Assembly (NCBI GenBank): GCA_949318235.1
Contig: OX439137.1
Location: forward strand, 16,608,281 to 16,672,280
Reading direction: 5' to 3'
From: Ecdyonurus torrentis
Taxonomy: Eukaryota > Arthropoda > Insecta > Ephemeroptera > Heptageniidae
DNA: 64,000 bases
The first letter of the stretch is position 1. Each line of letters begins with the position of its first letter. The position numbers and the translations under genes are program-made. Under the pieces are notes generated by a model, which was given only the letters and a program-made list of their open reading frames with translations, searched no databases and was not told the DNA's origin. Below, one piece after another: positions 38,478 through 50,033 of the stretch.

Positions 38478-39761
38478 TTAATTAGCAAAAGACTCAGTTT
38501 TTGCCTCCTCATTTCTAATAATCCTATAAACATCAGAAATATTATCTTTATGTTTTTGAATATAATGATCAGTCAGTTTTTCAAAAGAATAAAATTTCTT
38601 TTTACATTTTTCACAATAATGGACAACTCTTGTATTCAAATGCTTTCTCTTTATATGTTGAACTAAATACTCTTTAGTATGGGCTGCATATGTACAATGT
38701 GCACAGCAATATATATTATATTTATTATGGATACGTCTATTATGCATTCCCAAGTAATATTTAGCACTGAAAGATTTATTACATAATATACACATGATTT
38801 CAGAGCAATGTTTTTTGCGTTTATGAGCAAGAAATTTTTTATAATCTTCTAACAAATCTCCACAAATATCACAACTAAAAAGTAACGTTGTATTTATATT
38901 ATCTTTTGTTATATGGGAATGTACTAATTTTTGATGGTTAACTAAATAGCAAATTTTTTGATATACTCTATTACATATACCACATGTTTGAGGTCCTATT
39001 AAAGATTCTGATGTATTTAAAAATTCTGTCTCATTATTTTTAGTTTCGTTTGAACATTTTGAATTATTTTCTGATGTTTTTGTATAATTAGATTGATTTA
39101 CAGATTCTGATACATTTGAAATTTCTGATCTTTTTTCAGATTCTGAAACATTTGAAAATTCTGACCTATTTTTAGATTCTGATACATTTGAAATTTCTGA
39201 CCTATTTTCAGATTCTGAAACGTTTGAAAATTTTGACTTATTTTCATATTGTAACCTATTTTCTGATATATTTGCAGTTTCTGAAATATTTAAAGATTCT
39301 GATCCATTTTTTGATTTATTTGAATGATTTAAACTTAAAAATTTGGATTTTACTAATTTGTTCAAATCTGCATAATATTTGGATGGTTTTGATCGATATC
39401 TCCTTATATATAAATGATTAGTTTTCAAATGATCCACCATATAGATTTTATTCCCACTGCTATACGAGCAATGAGCACAATTAAATGTTTTATTACTATG
39501 CATTTTATATTTATGAACGCTTAAATATGTTTTAGATTTAAAAGTTTTGTTACACAGTTCGCAAGTTGCCGTTTTATTCAAATGTACGATTCTTTTATGT
39601 CTGTTTAAGATATTTCTTGTACTAAGAGATTTACCACAGATGTTGCAAGGAAATTTGTTTTTGTTGCAATCTTGTCGTTTTGGTTCTTCAATTATGATTG
39701 GCTGCAGCAACACAGGAGTTTTCTTTGCAGTTTTTCTAGCTCTGGTCTTGGAAGGTTTAAT
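38478..39761 (-). CDS. Zinc-finger gene exon 2 (all fingers)
   Basis: Acceptor TCAATTTTCCCAG, first residues IKPSKTRARKTAKK; 427 codons and TAA at 38480-38478. Holds all eight C2H2 fingers and the repeat spacer. The acceptor is about 130 bp from the nearest arm of the foldback at 39891-40378. Confidence 0.93.
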   Translation of the reverse strand: MKPSKTRARKTAKKTPVLLQPIIIEEPKRQDCNKNKFPCNICGKSLSTRNILNRHKRIVHLNKTATCELCNKTFKSKTYLSVHKYKMHSNKTFNCAHCSYSSGNKIYMVDHLKTNHLYIRRYRSKPSKYYADLNKLVKSKFLSLNHSNKSKNGSESLNISETANISENRLQYENKSKFSNVSESENRSEISNVSESKNRSEFSNVSESEKRSEISNVSESVNQSNYTKTSENNSKCSNETKNNETEFLNTSESLIGPQTCGICNRVYQKICYLVNHQKLVHSHITKDNINTTLLFSCDICGDLLEDYKKFLAHKRKKHCSEIMCILCNKSFSAKYYLGMHNRRIHNKYNIYCCAHCTYAAHTKEYLVQHIKRKHLNTRVVHYCEKCKKKFYSFEKLTDHYIQKHKDNISDVYRIIRNEEAKTESFAN

Positions 39762-40524
39762 CTGGGAAAATTGAATAAATGAGTACACAGGGAAACATAT
39801 TTGTGAACATGCCCACTTAAAAAAAAAAAATCAAAAAAATCAAAGTTTTTTTTCCCTTAGTACATGACAAAATTACTAACTATTTTAAAAATAAAGATAA
39901 ATAAGTGAAAAAACCATCGCGGTTAATGCTACTAAAACAATAGGATAGAGATAGGACGAGAGAAATTAGAGCACCGTGTATTGAAAGTTAATACAGAGCA
40001 AAATTCTCTAATTTTGATAGTATAATGGAGTAGGGATTCAAATCAATTCACTAGCATTTTGGCTAGGACGTTTTATATGAAAAGAAATTAAAAGGATGGG
40101 TGATTCTGTGCAAAAGCTAACCAAACATACCAAACATACGTTTGGTTAGCTTTTGCACAGAATCACCCATCCTTTTAATTTCTTTTCATATAAAACGTCC
40201 TAGCCAAAATGCTAGTGATTTGATTTGAATCCCTACTCCATTATAGTATCAAAATTAGAGAATTTCGCTCTGTATTAACTTTCAATACACGGTGCTCTAA
40301 TTTCTCTCATCCTATCTCTATCCTATTGTTTTAGTAGCATTAACCGCGATGTTTTTTTCACTTATTTATATTTATCGCAATGTCGATTTTTTTCCTTTGT
40401 AAATAATATTTTTCACATTCTATTCGAGTTATATGCCAATAAGCGCGAGCTATGTAAGTGCATACCTTAAATACAACACTTGGTTGTGTTTTATATTTCT
40501 ATCTCTAATTTCTATCATCTTTTA

Positions 40525-40595
<71 letters not shown>

Positions 40596-41792
40596 GTATA
40601 ATAATTTGGACCTTATTGCTTTTGTAGTTACATGGTTTGTGCTCTAACCCGACAATATAATAATGCTGTAAACCCTGTTCTCTGCTCCTAAAATGACAAA
40701 TGGAATGCGCATTTTTTGGTGCAAAAAAAAAAACAGGGTTTACGAACAACATTATTAAACACGTTCATATGGTCAAACAATTAAAAAAATTTTTTTTTTT
40801 TTTTTTTTTTTTTGAGGGATGCACAATATTTTTCTCAACCAATTTTCTGCAGATAAACACCAAAATTTTACAGGATCAATGTCAGGGGCGGATCCAGAGG
40901 AGAAGGGGGGGGAGGGGAGCAGTGAAGATGACCGCTCCCTCCAAAACAGTAAAAATACATTACAGGTATAACCACCCACCCGAGATTAACATTGCATTAT
41001 ATGAAATCAACCCCTCCCAAAATTTTGCACTGGATCCACCCATGATCAAAGTAATGTAGGGTCTATTCATTCATGTTAAAGTCGAACCATGTTGGATAAC
41101 TCAATAACATGGGTGACATAGGAAAATAACTCATTGTACCAGTTTAAAAACACTATGCAATATTTTTGAGAGCATTGATGTTGTAAATATGTTGAATTAG
41201 TATCTCAAGTATGTGAGAAAAATAACATGAACAAAAAATTAACCAATTTCACAAAGAAAATAAAACAAAGTTTGTCCTATGCTGAGTTATGTTATTTACT
41301 ACTCCAGTATGGCCTCTAAGTGCATACATTCAATATGACGTCATCCACATACACCCTATTGAAGTTATAATGTGTTAAATTTTATTTCTATAAATTGATT
41401 AGAATTTGAGAAAGGTGGGTGCATCCGGTTCAAATATCCTTCCATCCCTTTTTGTCAATAATTTATTAAACTTACGTTTTTTCTTTTTCCTTTTGGTTTG
41501 AGATTTAATTTTGAAGTTCCTGCCACTTTTTTCTTTACATTCAAATGTGAATTTCTATTTGTTTTAGGCCTAACATTCATATCTAATTTTTTTCTTGACT
41601 TTGTATTTTCATTCTCGATACTTGCTACAGTTGTTTCTAAAAGACAAAATTGTGGTTCTATTTTATAGTTGATTTCTACGTCTTCAAATTCTGCTTCTGT
41701 TTCATCTTGTTCTTCTTCAATATGGTCCTCAGTATCTATTGGTTCTGTTTTTATTTTGTAGAACAAAGGTGAAGAATTATCCATTTTGTAAT
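38478..41792 (-). CDS. C2H2 zinc-finger protein, eight fingers
   Basis: Two coding exons, 530 residues, probably a nuclear DNA-binding regulator. Exon 1 (41784-41476) gives 103 residues with an acidic patch (EEEQDETEAEFEDVE) and an IKTEPID motif resembling a SUMOylation site. Exon 2 (39761-38478) has three C2H2 fingers at about 140-222 (CNICGKSL..., CELCNKTF..., CAHCSYSS...). A Ser/Asn/Glu-rich spacer of about 12-residue repeats (NVSESENRSEIS type) follows, then five more fingers at about 365-515 ending near HYCEKCKKKF. No ZAD, BTB or KRAB domain. An acceptor 8 bp before the ATG (TATTTCAG) implies an upstream non-coding exon. The stop adjoins a MITE that supplies the nearest poly-A signal. 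Confidence 0.92.
39040..39310 (-). repeat. 36-bp coding minisatellite in zinc-finger gene
   Basis: About four good and several degenerate copies of a 12-residue unit (SESENRSEISNV) lie between fingers 3 and 4. At DNA level the unit appears as AATTTCTGA, TTTTCAGATTCTGA and ACATTTGAAA phrases. Confidence 0.75.
39891..40378. repeat. 490-bp foldback in zinc-finger intron
   Basis: Arms of about 235 bp with only scattered mismatches (ATCGCGGTTAATGCTACTAA, GCACCGTGTATTGAAAGTTA, GCTAACCAAACATA and complements) around a 10-15 bp spacer near 40130. It would form a long RNA hairpin in the pre-mRNA. Confidence 0.9.
40529..40590. repeat. (CT)n microsatellite
   Basis: Pure CT run. Confidence 0.95.
40661..40752. 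mobile_element. Family V small foldback
   Basis: GTAAACCCTGTTCT and complement AACAGGGTTTACG; second copy at 41935-42048. Confidence 0.7.
40788..41054. other. Intronic DNA with poly-T and GC-rich stretch
   Basis: Poly-T about 40791-40813, then a purine-rich GAGGAGAAGGGGGGG block and CACCCACCC; no gene seen. In the zinc-finger intron. Confidence 0.4.
41055..41360. mobile_element. Family A MITE
   Basis: GTAGGGTCTATTCATTC to CACATACACCCTATT, with ATATGACGTCATCC. In the zinc-finger intron. Confidence 0.85.
41476..41792 (-). CDS. Zinc-finger gene exon 1 (coding from 41784)
   Basis: Acceptor TTTATTTCAG, 8 bp of leader, then MDNSSPLFYKIKTEPIDTED; ends KGKRKN at an AAC|GTAAGT donor in phase 0. Acidic, then Lys/Arg-rich near the exon end, a possible nuclear localisation signal. 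Confidence 0.85.
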
Positions 41793-41934
41793 CTGAAATA
41801 AAATATGAAACAAATTAGCATGAAAAATAATAAATGCATTGTACATAAAAACATAAGAATTTTTTTAAAGTTAACAACCTTTTAAATTCAAATTATTATT
41901 ATAAAAAGATCAAATATAAAGTTCCTAGCAAGAA

Positions 41935-42048
41935 TGCTGTTCGTAAACCCTGTTCTCTTGCTCCAAAAAATGCGCATTCCATTTGATAAACCAAAGGCGA
42001 TCGTCATTTTAAGAGCAGTGAACAGGGTTTAAGAACAGCACTAAGAGC
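41935..42048. mobile_element. Family V small foldback, copy 2
   Basis: TGTTCGTAAACCCTGTTCTC with complement AACAGGGTTTAAGAACAGCA. Upstream of the zinc-finger gene coding start. Confidence 0.7.
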
Positions 42049-42074
42049 TCTGATTGCATTATATCTGTATATCA

Positions 42075-42155
42075 TATTTTAGGGTGTGTGCATATGACGT
42101 CATTCTGAATGCTTTTCAATGCTTTTCTGTAATAATAGAGGACTTTTCTGTGCCT
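42075..42155. mobile_element. Family A fragment
   Basis: TTAGGGTGTGTGCATATGAC and ATTCTGAATGCTTTTC, the terminal part of the long subfamily in reverse, with TGACGTCA. Confidence 0.6.
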
Positions 42156-42269
42156 ATGTTTGCAGATTTATAATCTACACATATAAGGCAGATTGAATTA
42201 CTGTAGATCCTATCATATAAATTTAAAAAGGCATTGAAAACATTACTATTAAACAAACAATATTATTAC

Positions 42270-42396
42270 AATGGACCACTTGCAATGAAATGTTTTTAAT
42301 ATTTGCAACAAGAGTGAAAACGATTTTTCCATAAGAAATGCATTGAGAATTATTCAAATTATTTTAAAAAGTTTGTTCATTGCATGTGGTCCATTG
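42270..42396. mobile_element. Family W MITE, copy 1
   Basis: Ends AATGGACCACTTGCAATGAA and GTTCATTGCATGTGGTCCATT; about 127 bp. Confidence 0.85.
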
Positions 42397-42785
42397 ATGA
42401 ATTTTTGAAATACCAAATATAACATATCTCTCCAATTTACTTTATTATGTTATATGTTAACTATTTTATATTATGGTAGTAGGACTATAGTTATTGGCAG
42501 CATAAAAAGGGTCAGTTATGGGCACCCGAATGCCCATAAAAAGGGCCCTTTTTATCTCAGCCTCATCTAGTGGTAAAAGAGTTTTTAACAGTGGTATAAA
42601 AGTAGACGGAATTCTAAAATGGTTTTGGTTCTAGTTAGAATCTCGTAAACTTATTATTTTCGCCGTAAAAAGAGCCTGCCGATATAACTAGTACATTTAC
42701 CCACACATATGTTGTATGTACATATATATATATGATATTTCCCGTGTGTAATTTTTGTATTGTATTGACTATGCATATCATTTCT

Positions 42786-42925
42786 AATGGACCACACATA
42801 CAATGAAATGTTTTTAATTGTTGCAACGTGTAAGTGAAAACCGTTGTTCGATAAGAATTTAATGCATTTAGAATAATGTATTTCAAATTATTTTAAAAAG
42901 TTCGTTCATTCCAAGTGGTCCATTG
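42786..42925. mobile_element. Family W MITE, copy 2
   Basis: Ends AATGGACCACACATACAATG and CATTCCAAGTGGTCCATT; same orientation as copy 1. Confidence 0.85.
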
Positions 42926-43030
42926 TATTTTATTTACTTATTTTACAATATGCATAACCTAAAGCCGATATACATTGTTGTATCATATATTGTGATTGTA
43001 GGATGAAAGAAATGAATAATTATATTTGAA

Positions 43031-43324
43031 TTCTGTATTGTTGAAAACTGAACTCAAATAATTTGCATTTAAATGGCAATCGTGACATCTTGACAATGAA
43101 GAAAAAATATAGAAATATAGAAATTTCTTATGCGGCCCTAGAATGCTGTATTTGTACATTCCTAGTGTACTAGTTATTAAAATATTATTTACCTTATATT
43201 ACATACATATTCGTTAAAAAAAGAATCCAAAATTCAATTAAAACGAAGAGAAACACAAAATTATGGCACACAAAATAAAATATTCTAGATTTTTGTTATC
43301 TTGTTTACACGGTACACGCACAGC
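43031..43324. other. Family S fragment and AT-rich DNA
   Basis: 43035-43142 matches family S (TGCATTTAAATGGCAATCGT). The remainder shows nothing. Confidence 0.45.
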
Positions 43325-43502
43325 CACGCACAGCTGTGAATAATAAAATAGTTACAGAAATCACCGTTATTGGCAGCACTTTCTGGAGTGTAATTTTTGG
43401 TGAGCAAATCGCCTGCAAGATATGCAACTTTTGTTGCTTTTTGGTGCAACTGGTTGCATAAGCTGTTCTTTCTGCAGGCGTTTTTATATTTACAGCTGAA
43501 TA
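43325..43502. repeat. 180-bp duplicated unit, copy 2 (reverse)
   Basis: Reverse complement of 31040-31221 with no difference noticed, including the CAGCTG ends and the join to family A. Confidence 0.75.
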
Positions 43503-43803
43503 GGGTCTATGCATTCATGTTAAAGTTAACGCCATGTTGGATAACTCAATAACATGGGTGGCATAGGAAAATAAATCAATTTGCCAGTTTAAAACCACTA
43601 TGCAATATTTTTGAGAGCATTGATGCTGTAAATATGTTGAATTAGTATCTCAAGTATGTGAGAAAAATAACAACATCAAAAAATTAACCGATTTCCTCAA
43701 AGAAAATTGACTTAAATGAAGTTTTTCCTATGTTGAGCAATGTTATTCACTACTCCAAGATGGCCTCCAAGCGTAATAAATATGACGTAATCCGCATATA
43801 CGC
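43499..43803. mobile_element. Family A MITE
   Basis: TAGGGTCTATGCATTCATG to ATATGACGTAATCCGCATAT; the CRE-like core is mutated to TGACGTAA. Confidence 0.85.
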
Positions 43804-44103
43804 CGTTATGACTTATTAAACCCAAACATGTATTTGATGTAATGTGTTTTTTTATACAATAAAACCTATTTTGAATTGAATTATTTATGGATAATTGTAT
43901 TAAAGATTCACTGTATATTTCTGTATACAGTATAGAAGAAAGAAAAAAAAGTTGGGTACAAAAGGACATGATTATTCTTGCAAGTGGAATCTTATATTGT
44001 TTAAAACAATTGGTATTGATATGAGGTTTCTTACCTCTCAATACGACACTTTTTTTTCTCTGCGTCCCGGACTTATTCTTTTACCATGAGTGCGTATGTT
44101 AAG
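43804..44103. other. AT-rich DNA, possible LINE tail
   Basis: CAATAAAACCTATTTTGAATTG near 43858 looks like a retrotransposon end; no body recognised. Confidence 0.3.
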
Positions 44104-44611
44104 TAACTCTAAAAAAACGAAAAGGAAGTGCCGGAAAATGACACCATGTGACGGTAAAAGTGGGAGAAAACTTTGGGTTAATGGAGTAGTGTACCGGCCT
44201 TATATCTCAAAAAGAAGACTGTGTTTTGGGTCTAAATTTGGTGTCATTGTGTAGCTAAGGTTTACACCTAGCCGTGATAAGAATTTCATGATGTTTGACC
44301 GTCCCGTAAAAAAGAAAACAATTATTGAAATGAATATTGGGCCTGATGGGCTTAAAATTTAAAAAAAAATCATATAAAATTAATTTGTACGGTGACCCCC
44401 TAAAATTTTTATATATTTGACATTTTCTTAAGAAGTGTCATTGTGCAAAATTTCAGGCTTTTTTGATGAAAAAACAGTTTGAGTCCAATGGCCGACATCG
44501 GTACCGTACTCCCTTAAGCAGCAGTTAGGCCTGAGCTCCTCCCACTTTATACCATCACGTGGTTTCCTCTTCTGGCACTTCCTTTTCCGCATTTTGAGTA
44601 AACATAAGCGG
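44104..44611. mobile_element. Family D foldback split by family U
   Basis: D arms 44104-44178 (GGAAGTGCCGGAAAATGACA) and 44518-44611 (CACGTGGTTTCCTCTTCTGG). Between them is a full family U element, 44180-44516, ending TACTCCCTTAA. Confidence 0.8.
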
Positions 44612-44984
44612 ACCATACCAAAAGTAAATATTTAAAAAAATTTATTGCAATAGTTCATACATAAACTGTACAAAATACAGTGATTTTTAACGTAAATGTT
44701 TAACAGTAGGAGATATTAAAAAAAATCGTGCATAATTTGGAAAATATTTCTTTATTTCTATTTTTCTTAAAAAAAAATTTATAGATTTTTCCTTTCAGTT
44801 CTTTCCTCTCTCTCTCTCTCTCTCTCTCTCTAAATGTAGCACCTGTCCATTAAGCAGAAAACGCACGTAATCAAATATCACTGCCTTTTAAATGTTTTTT
44901 TTTTCACTTGGAAACAACAAAATGTAATTTATGAATTTTAAAATAAGTTTTCAATAAAGTGGGGTTTAAATTGAAAATAAAAAA
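44612..44984. other. AT-rich DNA with (TC)n
   Basis: CT run 44807-44831; otherwise nothing recognised. Confidence 0.4.
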
Positions 44985-45252
44985 GAAACTAGAACAAAAG
45001 TAACAAAATGCTAGTAGCAGACTTTGCCATACTTTCTTAATTTTTAGCATGACATTTTCAAAGAGCTATGAAAATGAATTTAGTGTTTTTACCACTATTT
45101 CAAAACTGTAATTGACTTGTGAGTCCTAAACTTTTGTTTATATAAATTTTAATATTTTTTCTGCAAAGAAATAATATTTTTTAACCAAATATTTCAAAAT
45201 CTGGAAAACAAATGCTTTGCGAAACAAATCCAGTATGGTAAAAATTTCAATG

Positions 45253-45284
<32 letters not shown>

Positions 45285-45350
45285 AGGAACACAAATGTCA
45301 TCAGCTAGCACTTTGTTATTGTTGAGCTGTCAGATTGTTCATTTAATTAC
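44985..45350. mobile_element. Diverged family B foldback
   Basis: AAAAGTAACAAAATGCTAGT with complement AGCTAGCACTTTGTTATTGT; a 33-bp poly-A at 45252-45284 interrupts the right arm. Confidence 0.65.
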
Positions 45351-45453
45351 AATTTATTTTCCAACAAAATTTTTTATGTTTTGTTATTATATTTGTATGT
45401 TGCTAGATGGTCGAAAACATAATTATTACATGAATTATTTATCCATATCATTT

Positions 45454-45612
45454 TTATATTCCTGAGTTAGTCTTGATCCATGCTCTTAAGTTAGGTATGC
45501 TGGCGTACACTCCTGGTTTGTTAGGTTTACCACAACCGTCTCCGTGTGACACCACCCCGATTTGAACCTTGGTCCCTTTAATTACAGCCACTAGGGGACC
45601 ACCGCTGTCGTA
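45454..45612 (-). CDS. Trypsin 1 exon 6, catalytic Ser
   Basis: Acceptor TTCCTGTACAG; YDSGGPLVAVIKGTKVQIGV, then CGKPNKPGVYASIPNLRAWI and TAA at 45456-45454. Confidence 0.95.
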   Translation of the reverse strand, partial: YDSGGPLVAVIKGTKVQIGVVSHGDGCGKPNKPGVYASIPNLRAWIKTNSGI

Positions 45613-48600
45613 CTGTACAGGAAGAACAAAGCATTAAAGACGTAGAACACCTTGAACAAAATTAACAGGTCTACTATCTTAAAGGCATAGAAAACACTAT
45701 ATCAAAAACATGTATATGAAAACACTTGAAAGGACTTACATAAATAACGTTAGTTGGTCTTAAAACCCAACTGTAGCTCCGTAGCAGTTATCAGAAAATT
45801 TCGATTTATGCAACCCGCACAACATTTTTATACTAATTTTTGCATGTTTCTGACGTCATAAAAAGATATTTTCACGCAAATTGCATACTTTACAATTATT
45901 TTCAAGCTCTTTTGTGCGGCCACATTTACATTCTGGTAAAAATAATCATCAGTTTTGTAGAACCCATTTTTGTATGGAATATATTATTTCATGTTTTCTA
46001 TGCCTTTAACATACCTAAATATCAACGTTGATTTGACCGGAGTCATTGATTTCTAATTTATTTACCATTCACAAAAGGACAGCTGCGGGTTTGTGACGTC
46101 ACAGCTCAGTAGTCCATGCTAAAGTCCCTATATACCAAGTATTCTGACCGAATTATTTCTGTATTGTTGAAAACCTCACTACAATAACATGCATTTAAAT
46201 GGCAATCGTGAATCGTGACCTCTCAACAATGAAAAATATTTCTGAAATTTCTTATGGGGCTGGAATACTTAGGAAATTTATAGTAGTCCATGCGCGTGGA
46301 AACAGGTGAGATGTGACGTCATAATCCCGAAGCTGCTATTTTGTGAGTGGAACATTAATTAGAAATCAATAAGTCCGATCAGATTAACGTTGATATTTAG
46401 GTATGTTATGATATTAGACATGATTTTTGTTCAACGTGTTCTATGCCTTTAACTGTTGTAATGTAAAATATTGTAGTAGTAGTAGCTTTTTAATTGATTT
46501 CAGAGAAATAGAACTCGTCGTTATGAGATGTTGACTAGAAAATGAATTGACTAAAAAATGAATAACTATTTTGAGGCTGATTTTAATAGACTTCGATCAC
46601 ATTCGCTTCCGTTTCTATTTACTACGCATGCGTATTACGTTGAAACGGAATTATATGAGTGAAATCGATTAAACAGTCTCAAAACATATGTTCCTTTATT
46701 ATTCAATACTTATATGGAAATATATATATAAATATATGGAAAATATAATTAACTGGGGAAAGGGATAGAAAATGATAGGAACTATAGAATAGAATTATTT
46801 AATTTATTCATTCACTCTTATTTTTGCATCCATTCACTCTTATTTTTTCATTCATTCATTCATTCATTCATTCATTCATTCATTCATTCATTCATTCATT
46901 CATTCATTCATTCATTCATTCATTCATTCATTCATTCATTCATTCATTCATTCATTCATTCATTCATTCATTCATTCATTCATTCATTCATTCATTCATT
47001 CATTCATTCATTCATTCATTCATTCATTCATTCATTCATTCATTCATTATTTACCTGGCAGGAATCTTTCCCTCCTTTCAAAGCGCCTGCGCAAAGCATT
47101 CTTGACGTGACTTCGTCTTCTCCAAGCAATTCTTCACACTTGGCCTGAGAAACTGTTGGTATGCTCACGGCTCGCAGGTCTGTCGGCATCGCAGAGGCTA
47201 AAAATGTGGGGAAAACGTTGACAAAAAGTAATGACGTTACGTTACTCGTCATAGTTTTTGAAAAGTAATGACATTACGTTGCTCACTATACTCTTAAAAG
47301 TAGTGAAAATACTTTTAACGTTACTTGGCTTTAAATATTTTCTTAATAAACAGAAATAGTTTCAAATATAATTTTAAAATATTGATTTTGTTTTCCGATG
47401 AATTAGAAAGAGACAAATTTTAATCATAAAAGTCGTTTTGAATTACTATAATGACGAAAGCATATTTATGTAACTATAGATTTAGAAGCTTTTTTCTTTC
47501 AGTGATTGAAATATTATAAAAAAGTGTCGTTACATGTTAGAAATTACTTGAAAAAGTATCGTGTTACCGTTACTGCTACCAGAAAGTAATGACTAATGAG
47601 ATTACGTTATTTTTTAACCAAAAGTACACACTAAAAATAAAAATATATACTGTGCATATTTTATGTGCTAAATACATATTTTACGTGTTAAATACATATT
47701 TTTTGCATACCTTTTTTTTATTCACAATTTGTGCATCAATTGATACATCTTTAGTGCATTTTTTTATTTTGCAGAAAATATGTGCTCAACGATACACATT
47801 TTATGCATTGCGATGCTCTTCTTTTTTATATGCATTTAATATATAGTGAAATTATGTATAGTGAAATTTTGTAACGTTGTTACTTCTTGTAACGTCATTA
47901 ATGCCCGAGTATGTATAAGTCAGCTAAAGTGTAATATTCTTTAAATATAACAATATTTAATACTTAAAAATGTATCCTGTCGTTGTGTACCATAACTTAA
48001 ATGAATAGACCAGAGAAAAACATAAGCATTATTATATCACAAAACACTTGATGGGATTTACATAAATAACATTAGTTTGTCTCAAAACCCAACAGTAATA
48101 GTGATCGGAAAATTATATTTATGCAACCCGAACAACATTTTCATACTAATTTTTGCATGTTTCTGATGTCATAAACATGAATTGTCACTTGAATTGCATA
48201 CTTTACAGATTTTTCACGCTCTCTCGTGGGGCTACATTAACATTCTGGTAAAAATTGTCATCAGTTTTGAAGATCCCATTTTGTGTTTATTTATTAAAAA
48301 GCATACATGTTGTTTGATGTGGTCTATGGCTTTAAACTCAAAAGAAAGATAATAAATAAAAAGTTACCTCCTGCTCTCGTATGTCCCCATCCACTGACGG
48401 TCGCATTTGTATTGGCGGCAATCACTGTATTTGCAGCAACCAACGAGATCTTAGCGATTGAAGCTGAAATATAATTAATTATAATTAATACAGGGAAAGA
48501 AGATAAAATTTATAATGCATCCTAATATATTTTATTTTATTACACTCTAAAAATTGGTGCATTACTTAAATTACGAATACTAACTATTTAAGATATACAC

Positions 48601-49992
48601 TTTTAGGTTATTATGAATAAGTAAAATGTACTTATCTTATAGCAAGTTATTAAAAATAGCTAAATTAAAATTAAAAACACTTACTTGTCATCATAGATAT
48701 ACGTTTTGAAACCCTAAGCAATGCAATGTCATAGTCATATGACTCACTATCATAGTCATCATGTTCGATCACTTCTGCAACATCAAGTATTGTACCACCT
48801 CTCGTACGATCTTTTGAACCAATTCGAACAGTTAAATCATCATGATCACTGTAATAATAATATACACGTCATTAATAAAAATTAGGGTCATCTAGGGACC
48901 AGATTTCCAGTTTGTTCAGTTTTTGAAATATGCATGCTAGGTCAGTTTACATTCTACATTTACCACATTTACATTCTGGTAAAAATTATCATTAGTTTTG
49001 TAGATCCCATTTTGTGTTTAGAAAATGTTGTTTCATGTTTTCTATGCCTTTAAGAAAAAATTATTTTTTCTTAAGTGGTTCTTATGAATCTGTTTTGAGA
49101 AGCGTTTATCAAAAGCAGTTCTTCTTATATAACAACTAGTTCTTTTGGGTGCGGTTTTTATGTAATTGTAAAAATAAATAATATCAAATAACATGACGGG
49201 TTAAAAATTAAACAGTTAATGAAACCTACACATCATTAGTGCAATGAGCTGCCGTCAATAACCAATAACTTCCAATAATCGAAGCTCCACACATATGTTC
49301 ACCGTCAGATCTTAGGCTGGCTTGATATGGAAATTTTGTAATAGTTACAGCAATACCTCCTACGATATGGGCGCCAACATTAGTTGAAGAATTATTAGGT
49401 TTGGTGTTACTTGGTAATTTTCTATCAGCCTCTTCTATAGAAGCTGCATATACCTACAAAAAAAATTGTTTTATAAATTACACACAACTCTTGAGCCAGC
49501 TTCAAAATTTTTCCTTTGTTAAGAACATCTGATCATTTTTATTATTATTATTATTATTTACTGTATGTCTTACTAATAAGCCCCCATATTCGAGAGGACC
49601 GTTGAGCAGTGATAGAAGGTAGCCAGGAAAGGCGCAAGGGCCCATGTTTAACCTGATCTACCCTTTGAGGGATGAAAGGATGTAGAAGGAAGAGGTAGAG
49701 TGATGGTAAATACATATGTTTATATGTATGGTTGATCATTATTATTTCTTTGTTTACAACTTCTTTTATATATACGGATACCTGTTAAAAATGAACAAAA
49801 CTTCATAAAAAAAAAGTTCCATGCTCAACATGCGACTTACTTTTATTGGCACACAAAAAAACAAGATCAAAGTTAGCATAATAATTGCGTATTTACTATC
49901 GCCCAATTATTCATTTAGTATATAGTGCAAACACATTTCGTTCATTATATATGTAATTTTTTTCGATTGTAAAGATATATATGTGTGTGTAT

Positions 49993-50033
<41 letters not shown>

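Larger units (their letters stand above)
42190..43030 (+). mobile_element. LINE 3' remnant, family Y, with two MITEs inserted
   Basis: TTTAAAAAGGCATTGAAAAC and AAACAAACAATATTATTAC match 54080-54110. The 3' tail TTGTAGGATGAAAGAAATGA near 43000 matches 54510. Two family W MITEs (42270-42396, 42786-42925) interrupt it. Confidence 0.55.
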
